Shown: positions 1 to 6,576 of the stretch, piece after piece | Numbering within the stretch: the stretch's first letter is position 1 | Layout: every line of letters begins with the position of its first letter | Assembly: GCA_037139195.1 (NCBI GenBank) | Contig: JBAXGW010000099.1 | Location: 1 to 11,183 of the forward strand | Reading direction: 5' to 3' | DNA: 11,183 nt | DNA from: JBAXGW01 sp037139195 | Lineage (GTDB): Bacteria; Bacteroidota; Bacteroidia; Bacteroidales; JAHJDW01 | Made by a program: the position numbers and the translations under genes | The notes under the pieces: generated by a model | What the model saw: the letters and a program-made list of their open reading frames with translations, nothing else | Database searches by the model: none | What the model was told of the DNA's origin: nothing

Positions 1-8
1 GAAGTGAG

Positions 9-24
9 AAATCTTTGAAGATTT
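9..24. repeat. Short perfect inverted repeat upstream of the Imm5 gene
   Basis: Two 7-base arms, AAATCTT and AAGATTT, are separated by TG. As RNA this would be a 6-bp stem with a TTGA loop, followed by a T-rich stretch (22-40). It could be a weak terminator of a gene left of the window or an operator for the gene starting at 62; the sequence does not decide. The rest of 1-61 shows no coding signal or clear promoter. In AT-rich DNA such a repeat can arise by chance. Confidence 0.3.
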
Positions 25-61
25 TGTTTCTTAAGTTTTAATCGGACAATATTGAAAGAAA

Positions 62-514
62 ATGCGTGATAAGCAATTTGTTGCAGAACACCGAGGCGGA
101 AATCTAAGTTTGACAGAACATCGGCTACTAATGAAATGGGCTGTTGATTGCGTAAAACACATTTTTCCACTTATAGAAGAAGATATAGATCAACGATTAA
201 ATGATGCCCTAAGAGTTGCGAAGGAATGGGAAAACGGAGGCGTAAAAGTTGGTGACGCCAGAAAGGCTTCTTTGGCTGCAATAGCAGTTGCAAATGAATC
301 GAACAATCAAACAATCATATATGCTGCTCGTTCTGTTGGGCATGCTGTTGCTACAGCTCACATGGCAGATCATTCAATAGTTGCTGCTGAATATGCGTTG
401 AAAGTTGTGAAAACTGTTGGCTTATCTGTTGAAGATGAACGTAAATGGCAAGATGAGCAAATTGCGGCAGAGATTAAAGATTTTGTTCTTTCATTTAGAA
501 ATAGAACAGTTTAG
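62..514 (+). CDS. Imm5-type putative immunity protein, stand-alone
   Basis: A 150-residue, soluble, probably all-helical protein with no signal peptide or membrane segment. It resembles the family annotated as putative immunity protein (Imm5, from polymorphic-toxin surveys). Diagnostic features are an N-terminal HRGG at residues 10-13, HRLLMKWAVDC at 20-30, the GDARKA stretch near 64-69, and GHAVATAHMADH at 93-104, which is the strongest family signature. The length is normal and the frame is intact. The start is the first ATG, preceded by an A-rich AAAGAAA. Immunity is a prediction from family membership only; no toxin gene is visible beside it, and only 61 bases upstream are shown. A hand count over 121-360 gives 100 G/C of 240 (about 42%), richer than porT (15 of 60 at 4381-4440) but similar to parts of the helicase and aminotransferase genes, so transfer is not shown. 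The family assignment is fairly sure; the function is unknown. Confidence 0.8.
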   Translation: MRDKQFVAEHRGGNLSLTEHRLLMKWAVDCVKHIFPLIEEDIDQRLNDALRVAKEWENGGVKVGDARKASLAAIAVANESNNQTIIYAARSVGHAVATAHMADHSIVAAEYALKVVKTVGLSVEDERKWQDEQIAAEIKDFVLSFRNRTV

Positions 515-517
515 CCT

Positions 518-1039
518 TTAAAAAACTCTTCTAATCTCTTGTTTTGCAAATTCCATTGCAATATTTGTAGGGAAATTAGGAATAGAAGCGTACATCTCAA
601 TAACTTTAGCAGATAATTCATGAGCAGTAGCATTGTCGTTAAGCTGCCCAAGCGATGTATTAATTAATTTTATTACTTCTTCCTTTGCATTTTTAACCAA
701 AGTCCATGCTTCATCCGAAACGTACAATTGTTGCGACATATTATGTTCAAACTCAGAACGAACAGCACTTATTAATTCCATCTGCATTTGTTGTGCAGTA
801 TATCTTGGGTTTGCTAGTCGCATAACCAAATTATCGGGCGAAATACGTTCTAAGAACAACACAATACGCTCATAAGCTTGGAGCCTAATAGGCAATGTAA
901 CTCTTTGCGATTTTATTTTTATGTCAACACCTTTTCTCATCTTTTCTTGATCGAAAAACATCTTCAATAAGAAATACGCAGTTGCTAAAACAACGCCTGA
1001 TGGTAATATGTATTTAAGGATTTCTAAAAAAGCTAGCAT
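518..1039 (-). CDS. DUF7935-type membrane-anchored protein of unknown function
   Basis: A 173-residue protein with one N-terminal hydrophobic segment (about residues 5-27) that should anchor it in the inner membrane. A charged, probably helical cytosolic domain follows. I recognise the layout of a small Bacteroidota-conserved family (DUF7935 type): a stretch reading LPIRLQAYERIVLFLERISP at about 50-69, then EFEHNMSQQLYVSDEAW near 96-112, then KEEVIKLIN. The function is unknown; no catalytic motif is visible. The start ATG (complement of 1037-1039) puts the membrane segment at the very N-terminus, as expected. It converges on the Imm5 gene with only 3 bases between stop codons and is divergent from the aspC-like operon. 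A -7-like element lies upstream at 1125-1132. Confidence in the gene is high; the family name is from memory of the conserved sequence. Confidence 0.85.
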   Translation of the reverse strand: MLAFLEILKYILPSGVVLATAYFLLKMFFDQEKMRKGVDIKIKSQRVTLPIRLQAYERIVLFLERISPDNLVMRLANPRYTAQQMQMELISAVRSEFEHNMSQQLYVSDEAWTLVKNAKEEVIKLINTSLGQLNDNATAHELSAKVIEMYASIPNFPTNIAMEFAKQEIRRVF

Positions 1040-1124
1040 AATCTATGTTTAAAGCTACTTGTTCACTTAATTGCTAATTAGAAACAAAAAGTCCCTTCCT
1101 AGTCTAAGTTTTTAAATAATTACG

Positions 1125-1132
1125 CAAATATA
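1125..1132 (-). promoter_or_regulatory. Candidate Bacteroidota -7 element for the DUF7935 gene
   Basis: Read on the minus strand this is TATATTTG, an exact match to the Bacteroidota TAnnTTTG -7 consensus. It would place transcription start near 1119 and a leader of about 80 bases before the start codon at 1039. No TTTG -33 element is seen at the expected 19-21 base spacing, so support is partial. Confidence 0.4.
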
Positions 1133-1188
1133 AAACATTTTTGATTTTTAATATAGTATTTTCTTAACAATTTGTGTTTATATGTTTT

Positions 1189-1220
1189 TTTGTTAAATAA
1201 TATTAATAATTATACATTTG
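1189..1220 (+). promoter_or_regulatory. Bacteroidota-type sigma(ABfr) promoter for the aspC-porT operon
   Basis: TTTG at 1189-1192 and TACATTTG at 1213-1220 match both halves of the Bacteroidota housekeeping consensus (TTTG at -33, TAnnTTTG at -7) with a 20-base spacer, inside the expected range. Transcription should start around 1226, giving a leader of about 50 bases before the ATG at 1277. This is the only promoter in the window with both elements well matched. It is the natural start for the five plus-strand genes. Confidence 0.6.
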
Positions 1221-1240
1221 CTTTAAGTAAGTTGATAATC

Positions 1241-1272
1241 TTATAATTAAGATTCTTTATATAGAATTATAA
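1241..1272 (+). repeat. AT-rich inverted repeat in the aspC leader
   Basis: Arms TTATAATT (1241-1248) and AATTATAA (1265-1272) are perfect 8-base complements around a 16-base loop. A second, mutually exclusive hairpin can form from ATTCT (1252-1256) and AGAAT (1263-1267). The repeat ends 4 bases before the ATG at 1277, so a formed stem would cover the ribosome-binding region. All arm bases of the first hairpin are A or T, so the stem is weak and chance occurrence is plausible. Confidence 0.3.
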
Positions 1273-1276
1273 CAAT

Positions 1277-2500
1277 ATGGATACAATGACAAAATCATCA
1301 AAAGTAGAGACTAATTTGTCGGATAGAGTTAATAGACTGGCAGAGTCGGAAACATTGTTAATGGCTAGAAAAAGCAGAGAATTGCAAGCACAAGGTCTTG
1401 ATATAATATCGTTAACGTTGGGAGAGCCCGATTTTAATACTCCAGATTATGTAAAAGAGGCAGCTAAAAAAGCAATAGACGAAAACTATACTCGATATAC
1501 GCCAGTTTGTGGATATAACGAATTAAAAGTTGCTATTGCAAACAAATTGAAAAGAGAAAATAATTTGGATTATAATCCATTGCAAATATTAGTTTCAGCT
1601 GGAGCAAAGCATTCTATTGCAAATGCTGTTATGGCGCTTGTTAATCATGGTGAAGAGGTAATTATCCCTTCTCCTTATTGGGTTTCTTACAAAGAACTTG
1701 TTCGTTTAGCACAAGGAAATTGTGTTTGTCCAGTTGCTACTATCGAAAACGATTTCAAAATAACTGCCAAACAGCTTGAAGCATCAATAACAGATAAAAC
1801 AAAGCTTATTATATTTAGTTCACCTTGTAATCCTTCTGGTTCAGTATATTCTAAGGAAGAACTTAGGTCATTGGCAAATGTTATTGCTAGTCATGATGAT
1901 TTGTATGTTATTTCTGATGAAATATATGAACACATTAATTTTGTTGGAAAACATGAAAGTATAGCTCAATTCGAATTCATTAAAGACAGGGTTATATTAA
2001 TCAATGGTGTTTCAAAAGCTTATGCTATGACAGGCTGGAGAATTGGTTATATGGCTGCTCCTGATTGGATTATTAAAGCTTGCGATAAATTACAAGGACA
2101 AATGACTTCAGGTGTTTGTTCAATTGCTCAAAAAGCTGCAGAAGCTGCTTTAAATGGCGATATTAAATTTGTTGAAGAAATGGTTGCTACTTTCAAGGAA
2201 AGACGCGACTTGGTTTTCAATTTAATGAATAAAATACCAGGCATTAAAATTAATAAACCCGACGGTGCATTTTATGTATTCCCAGATGTAAGCTATTACT
2301 TTGGTAAAACCGACGGACAAACATATATAAGCAATTCCTCTGATTTAAGCATGTATTTGTTAAATAAAGCATTGGTTTCTATGGTTCCTGGCGATGCATT
2401 TGGTTCGCCCGAATGTTTGCGTTTGTCTTATGCTACATCAAACGATAAGTTAATAGAAGCTATTAAACGAATTGAAAAAGCATTATCGGAACTAAAATAA
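1277..2500 (+). CDS. aspC: Class I PLP-dependent aminotransferase, aspartate aminotransferase type
   Basis: A 407-residue cytosolic fold-type I aminotransferase. It transfers an amino group between an amino acid (likely aspartate, possibly an aromatic acid) and 2-oxoglutarate through pyridoxal phosphate. Visible residues are LTLGEPDFNTP near 46-56, the CNPSG turn with N185, the DEIYEH motif with D214 (cofactor ring nitrogen) and Y217, the Schiff-base lysine K247 in SKAYAMTGWRIGY, and the substrate carboxylate arginine R382 in LRLSY. Length fits the bacterial subgroup Ib enzymes. The start could be the ATG at 1277 or the in-frame ATG at 1286; homologous N-termini usually begin nearer to LSDRVNRL (residues 14-21), so the first dozen residues are extra. 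It is the first gene of the rightward operon, behind the promoter at 1189-1220. Its TAA directly abuts the next ATG. Exact substrate preference cannot be read from the sequence. Confidence 0.93.
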   Translation: MDTMTKSSKVETNLSDRVNRLAESETLLMARKSRELQAQGLDIISLTLGEPDFNTPDYVKEAAKKAIDENYTRYTPVCGYNELKVAIANKLKRENNLDYNPLQILVSAGAKHSIANAVMALVNHGEEVIIPSPYWVSYKELVRLAQGNCVCPVATIENDFKITAKQLEASITDKTKLIIFSSPCNPSGSVYSKEELRSLANVIASHDDLYVISDEIYEHINFVGKHESIAQFEFIKDRVILINGVSKAYAMTGWRIGYMAAPDWIIKACDKLQGQMTSGVCSIAQKAAEAALNGDIKFVEEMVATFKERRDLVFNLMNKIPGIKINKPDGAFYVFPDVSYYFGKTDGQTYISNSSDLSMYLLNKALVSMVPGDAFGSPECLRLSYATSNDKLIEAIKRIEKALSELK

Positions 2501-3505
2501 ATGATTAAAATACAAGATTTAAAATCTACGTTCGACAATTTTATCAATCATAATATCCTCGTTATTGGGGATGTTATGATTGATTCTTATTTATGGGGTA
2601 AAGCTGAACGTATTTCGCCAGAAGCTCCTGTTCCAGTTGTTTCGGTGAAGGAAAGACAGCAGCGACTTGGTGGAGCAGCTAATGTTGCCCTTAACATTCA
2701 GTCGCTTGGTGCTAATCCAATTCTTTGTTCTGTTATTGGAAATGATTATAAAGGAAATGATTTTCTTCAAATACTTGCCGATAATAATTTGTCAGCTGAA
2801 GGAATAATATCCAGTAACGAGCGAATTACAACCACGAAATACAGAATCATAGCAAATAATTATCACATGCTTCGTGTTGACGAAGAAAATGACGAATTGC
2901 TTAATAAAACTGATAATGAATTGTTGATTGATAAAATAAAAGATATTATTTCAACGAATCAAATTTCTGCAATTATATTTGAAGATTACGACAAAGGTGT
3001 TATTTGTGAAGAATCAATTAATACAATAGTTGAATTTGCTAACAAAAAAAATATTCCAACGGTTGTTGATCCTAAAAAGAGAAATTTTGCTGCATATAAA
3101 AATGTAACACTATTTAAACCTAATCTTAAGGAATTAAAAGAAGGTTTAAAATTAGATAATATTGAAGTTGATATTGAAATGCTTTCAAATGCATCTGAGG
3201 ATTTATACGCAGTTCTTAATAATAAATATACATTAATTACGCTTTCGGAAAAAGGCGTTTTTATTAGGAATAATAAAACTAAACAACAACAATTAATTCC
3301 CGCACATATTAGAAATATATCTGATGTTTCGGGAGCTGGTGATACTGTTATTAGTGTTGTTGCATTGCTTATTGCATCTGGTATTGATGAATTTGCTACA
3401 GCTTCAATATCTAATTTAGCTGGAGGTTTAGTGTGCGAACAAGTTGGAGTTGTTTCAATTAATAAAGAATTATTATTTGAGGAAGCAGAAAAAAATTACA
3501 GATAA
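2501..3505 (+). CDS. rfaE1: D-glycero-beta-D-manno-heptose-7-phosphate kinase
   Basis: A 334-residue PfkB/ribokinase-family kinase (also called HldA, or the kinase half of HldE). It phosphorylates heptose 7-phosphate at C1 to give the 1,7-bisphosphate, an early step toward ADP-heptose for the LPS inner core. Family-specific signatures are GDVMIDSYLWG at 23-33 and ISPEAPVPVV at 38-47, which separate it from ordinary sugar kinases. GGAANVA at 57-63 and the C-terminal DVSGAGDT at 275-282 are the PfkB signatures; D281 is the expected catalytic base. NLKE at 208-211 is the family N-x-x-E magnesium/phosphate motif. It ends right after the kinase fold, so the nucleotidyltransferase half found in fused HldE is absent and must be supplied by a separate gene outside the window. 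Its ATG follows the upstream TAA with no gap, suggesting coupled translation. Confidence 0.92.
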   Translation: MIKIQDLKSTFDNFINHNILVIGDVMIDSYLWGKAERISPEAPVPVVSVKERQQRLGGAANVALNIQSLGANPILCSVIGNDYKGNDFLQILADNNLSAEGIISSNERITTTKYRIIANNYHMLRVDEENDELLNKTDNELLIDKIKDIISTNQISAIIFEDYDKGVICEESINTIVEFANKKNIPTVVDPKKRNFAAYKNVTLFKPNLKELKEGLKLDNIEVDIEMLSNASEDLYAVLNNKYTLITLSEKGVFIRNNKTKQQQLIPAHIRNISDVSGAGDTVISVVALLIASGIDEFATASISNLAGGLVCEQVGVVSINKELLFEEAEKNYR

Positions 3506-3517
3506 TAAAACTCTTAT

Positions 3518-4222
3518 ATGACTGAACTAAATAAATCGGGCAAAACAATTTCTTCCATGTTTAATGATATATCGCAGAAATACGATTTTTTAAATCATTT
3601 TCTGTCATTTGGAATTGACAAGCTATGGAGAAAAAAAGCAAAAAAGATAATACTCTCCGATAATCCACAGAGTATACTTGACGTGGCCACCGGTACTGCT
3701 GATTTGGCAATTGAAATATCAAAATCAACAAAAGCGAAAATTACTGGAGTCGATTTCTCAGAAGGAATGCTTGAAATTGGAAAGGTTAAAGTTGAAAAGT
3801 TGAATTTGTCGAATCAGATATCGCTTATTCATGCAGATGCTTTGAATTTGCCTTTTGAATCAGACAGTTTTGATGTAATATCGATTGCTTTTGGAGTTCG
3901 AAACTTCGAAAATTTAAACAAAGGATTATCAGAATTAAATCGAGTTTTAAAAAAAGGTGGAAAGCTAGTGATACTAGAATTTTCTACGCCTCCAAATAAA
4001 ATTATTAAAGCATTTTATTATTTGTATTTCCGTAATATTTTGCCTTTTATTGGCTCCTTCTTCTCGAAAAACAAAATTGCTTATAAATATCTTTTCGATT
4101 CGGCAAATGCTTTTCCAAGTGGAAACAATTTGTGCGAAATCATTAAATCTAATGGATTTTACGAGGCAAATCAAAAAATTCTTACCTTTGGCATTGCATC
4201 TATTTATTGTGCAAAAAAATAG
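3518..4222 (+). CDS. ubiE: Demethylmenaquinone C-methyltransferase (UbiE/MenG)
   Basis: A 234-residue SAM-dependent methyltransferase that adds the ring methyl in the last step of menaquinone synthesis; Bacteroidota use menaquinone, so the menG role is the relevant one. The sequence has the family signature YDFLNHFLSFGIDKLWR at 22-38, SAM motif I as DVATGTADLA at 55-64, GVRNF at 126-130, and the second UbiE signature RVLKKGGKLVILEFS at 142-156. The length is typical. It starts at an ATG 12 bases after rfaE1. porT follows 66 bases downstream; the same ubiE-porT order is known from other Bacteroidota, which supports both assignments. No terminator or promoter of good quality was found in the 66-base gap, so readthrough into porT is likely. 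Confidence 0.95.
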   Translation: MTELNKSGKTISSMFNDISQKYDFLNHFLSFGIDKLWRKKAKKIILSDNPQSILDVATGTADLAIEISKSTKAKITGVDFSEGMLEIGKVKVEKLNLSNQISLIHADALNLPFESDSFDVISIAFGVRNFENLNKGLSELNRVLKKGGKLVILEFSTPPNKIIKAFYYLYFRNILPFIGSFFSKNKIAYKYLFDSANAFPSGNNLCEIIKSNGFYEANQKILTFGIASIYCAKK

Positions 4223-4288
4223 TGCTTATTAGCAATAATATTTTATTTAGCTCGTTAATAGTGTGAATTTTTTTTAAACTGATAAACA

Positions 4289-4996
4289 TTGAAAACCAAG
4301 TTTTTAATATTAATAAGCTTTTTTATAGTAGGCACAGCAATTGCTCAAAGAAACAGTAAAGTTGAAAACTTGCCTAAATACGATAGAAAACCCTATCATT
4401 TTGGTTTTTCATTAGGAATTAATAAATACGATTTTTCTATTAAAAATGTTGATAATTTTAATCAGTTAGATTCTGTTCATATACTTGAATCTACTCCTCA
4501 AAATGGCTTCAATATATGTATGGTTAGTAGTTTGAAACTCACCGAACATTTAGATTTAAGGTTTTTGCCTGGTCTTTCATTTGGCGGTAGATCCCTAGAT
4601 TATACTTTACAAGTTGCAGGAAATAAAATAATCAAAGAGTCGAAGATGATAGAGTCGGTTAATATTGAGTTTCCTTTAACACTCAAATATAAATCGGCAA
4701 GATATAACAACGGAAGAGCATATCTGCTAGGTGGCTTTAAATATACTTTAGATAAAGCTTCGCAGGCTGGAAAAAAAGATAATGTTGAAGAAAAATTAAT
4801 CAAACTCAAAAAAAATGATTATTGTTATGAAATAGGTTTTGGTGTAGATATATATTTCGAATATTTTAAATTTTCTCCTGAAATAAAATTCTCTATGGGA
4901 TTAAAAGATTTACTTGTTAGAGATGGGCAAGAATATACTAAATCAATTGATAGACTTAACTCAAAAGTTTTGTTAATATCATTTTTGTTCGAATAA
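4289..4996 (+). CDS. porT: PorT/SprT-type outer-membrane beta-barrel protein of the type IX secretion system
   Basis: A 235-residue protein with a clear signal peptide: KTK near the N-terminus, a hydrophobic core, and probable cleavage after AIA at residue 19, before Gln20. The rest is rich in alternating hydrophobic strands and glycines (HFGFSLGINKYDF, LRFLPGLSFGGRSLDY, YEIGFGVDIYFEYFKFSPEIKFSMGL), as in small eight-strand-like outer-membrane barrels. PorT is required for type IX secretion in Porphyromonas gingivalis and for gliding/secretion (SprT) in Flavobacterium johnsoniae. The position directly after ubiE matches that conserved neighbourhood and is what separates this call from a generic barrel. 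The start codon is TTG: an in-frame TAA sits at 4283-4285, and the next in-frame ATG is far downstream beyond the signal peptide. A T9SS cargo gene at the right end of the window shows that the organism needs this system. Confidence 0.85.
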   Translation: MKTKFLILISFFIVGTAIAQRNSKVENLPKYDRKPYHFGFSLGINKYDFSIKNVDNFNQLDSVHILESTPQNGFNICMVSSLKLTEHLDLRFLPGLSFGGRSLDYTLQVAGNKIIKESKMIESVNIEFPLTLKYKSARYNNGRAYLLGGFKYTLDKASQAGKKDNVEEKLIKLKKNDYCYEIGFGVDIYFEYFKFSPEIKFSMGLKDLLVRDGQEYTKSIDRLNSKVLLISFLFE

Positions 4997-5005
4997 ATTT
5001 CTTCT

Positions 5006-6562
5006 ATGATTAAAGCTATTGAATTGTCGTTTAACCCGCAGCAAGCAGTTGATGATGAATTTGTTAAATCAGCAATTGCTTCTCATTTGCAAATACATTC
5101 TAGCAATATTTCCGAGGTGCAAATGATAAAAAAATCAATTGATGCCAGAAAATCAAATATTAAAATAAATATTCGGTTTAATGTTTTTATTGATGAAAAA
5201 GCAATAAATCAATTAAATTACACCGATTCCTTTCCAGATGTTACTTCTGCTCAATCTGTAATTATTGTCGGTGCTGGTCCAGGTGGATTGTTTGCAGCTT
5301 TAAAACTTATAGAACTAGGACTTAAACCCATAGTACTTGAACGCGGGAAAGATGTGCATTCTAGAAAGATTGATATTGCTGCTGTAAATAGAAATTTATC
5401 AGTTAATAATGAGTCTAATTATTGCTTTGGTGAAGGAGGAGCAGGTGCATTCAGCGATGGTAAGTTATATACTCGTTCCAATAAAAGAGGGAATATTCAA
5501 AGTATACTAGAATTACTAGTAATACATGGAGCAGATGAGTCAATTTTGTATGAAGCGCACCCTCATATTGGAACCGACAAGTTGCCAATTGTTATTGAAA
5601 ATATTCGCAAAACAATTATTTCGCATGGAGGCTCATTTGTTTTTAATTGCAATGTGAGCAGCTTCATTATTAAAAATAAAAAAATCAAAGGTGTAATTGA
5701 TTCAAATAAAAACATCTATAATGCTGATAATATTATAATTGCAACTGGACATTCTGCACGCGATATCTTCACTTTATTTAAAGAACAAAAACTTAAAATT
5801 GAGCCTAAGCCGCTAGCTATAGGTCTGAGGGTTGAACATCCACAGATTTTAATTAATAATATTCAATATCATGCTTCAAAAGATATAAAGTATTTGCCAA
5901 ATGCCTCCTATAATCTTGTAAATCAAGTTGATGGACGTGGCGTCTTTTCTTTTTGTATGTGTCCGGGTGGAACCATTGTTCCTGCTTCTACAGAGGCTGG
6001 CGAAGTAGTTGTAAATGGAATGTCGAATGCAAAAAGAAATTCTCCGTTTGCAAATTCGGGAATGGTGGTGCAAATTAACTACGAAGACATAAAGGAATAT
6101 CATAAATTTGACGATTTTGCCTTTCTTGAGTTTCAAAAAGATATTGAACAAGCTGCCTATCATAAAGTTGGAAATGTGGTGGAAGCACCAGCACAGCGAA
6201 TGAACGATTTTGTGAATAAAAAATCATCATTTAATTTAGTCGAAACATCCTATTTCCCTGGTGTTAAGTCTGCAAATTTACATGATATATTGCCAAGTTT
6301 TATTTCTGAAAAACTACGAAAAGGATTTCAGCACTGGGGTAAAACAATGCCAGGTTTTTTAACAAATGAAGCAATGTTATTAGGTGTTGAATCAAGGACT
6401 TCTTCACCTATAAGAATAACTAGAAATCCTGAATCATTAGAACATATTGAAATCAAGGGTTTGTATCCTTGTGGTGAAGGGGCAGGTTATGCTGGCGGAA
6501 TTGTATCATCTGCCATGGATGGTGTAAGAATTGCCGAAAAGATCGCAGGAGCAATAAAATAA
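5006..6562 (+). CDS. Uncharacterised FAD-dependent dehydrogenase (COG2509 type)
   Basis: A 518-residue cytosolic flavoprotein. Residues 1-80 form a small alpha/beta domain with the SIDARKSNI-type stretch that this family carries ahead of its flavin domain. The Rossmann FAD site is VIIVGAGPGG with glycines 89, 91, 93 and 94, and E112 in VLERG is the expected ribose ligand. Further family marks are CFGEGGAGAFSDGK at 140-153, with the conserved Cys140, an IIATGHSARD motif mid-protein, and the C-terminal YPCGEGAGYAGGI at 487-499, which closes the FAD site and carries Cys489. I know of no established substrate for this family, so no reaction is assigned. It begins 9 bases after porT and ends the rightward gene cluster, converging on the helicase gene with 7 bases between stop codons. 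An oxidoreductase role is solid; anything more specific would be a guess. Confidence 0.9.
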   Translation: MIKAIELSFNPQQAVDDEFVKSAIASHLQIHSSNISEVQMIKKSIDARKSNIKINIRFNVFIDEKAINQLNYTDSFPDVTSAQSVIIVGAGPGGLFAALKLIELGLKPIVLERGKDVHSRKIDIAAVNRNLSVNNESNYCFGEGGAGAFSDGKLYTRSNKRGNIQSILELLVIHGADESILYEAHPHIGTDKLPIVIENIRKTIISHGGSFVFNCNVSSFIIKNKKIKGVIDSNKNIYNADNIIIATGHSARDIFTLFKEQKLKIEPKPLAIGLRVEHPQILINNIQYHASKDIKYLPNASYNLVNQVDGRGVFSFCMCPGGTIVPASTEAGEVVVNGMSNAKRNSPFANSGMVVQINYEDIKEYHKFDDFAFLEFQKDIEQAAYHKVGNVVEAPAQRMNDFVNKKSSFNLVETSYFPGVKSANLHDILPSFISEKLRKGFQHWGKTMPGFLTNEAMLLGVESRTSSPIRITRNPESLEHIEIKGLYPCGEGAGYAGGIVSSAMDGVRIAEKIAGAIK

Positions 6563-6576
6563 AAACATATTATTTT
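6556..6576. terminator. Possible weak bidirectional terminator between convergent genes
   Basis: AAAATAA (6556-6562) and TTATTTT (6570-6576) are perfect 7-base complements around a 7-base loop, and the arms contain the two convergent stop codons. Flanking A- and T-runs would give a U-tract in either direction. The stem has no G-C pairs, so termination strength is doubtful. Confidence 0.25.

Noticed and set aside
508..527. Hairpin between the Imm5 and DUF7935 stop codons as a terminator
   Set aside because: Only an AGTTT/AAACT 5-bp stem with a long loop; no convincing T-run for the plus strand.
633..875. Open frame on the plus strand inside the DUF7935 gene
   Set aside because: It is antisense to a well-conserved protein, has no recognisable domain or signal, and has a cysteine-rich composition typical of shadow frames.
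2501..3505. Bifunctional HldE
   Set aside because: The protein ends at the close of the kinase fold, followed after 12 bases by ubiE; no nucleotidyltransferase domain is present.
3974..4232. Open frames on both strands inside the end of ubiE
   Set aside because: They overlap conserved ubiE sequence in other frames and encode nothing recognisable.
4223..4234. TGCT-TATT-AGCA hairpin after ubiE as a terminator
   Set aside because: Only four base pairs and no following T-run; chance in AT-rich DNA.
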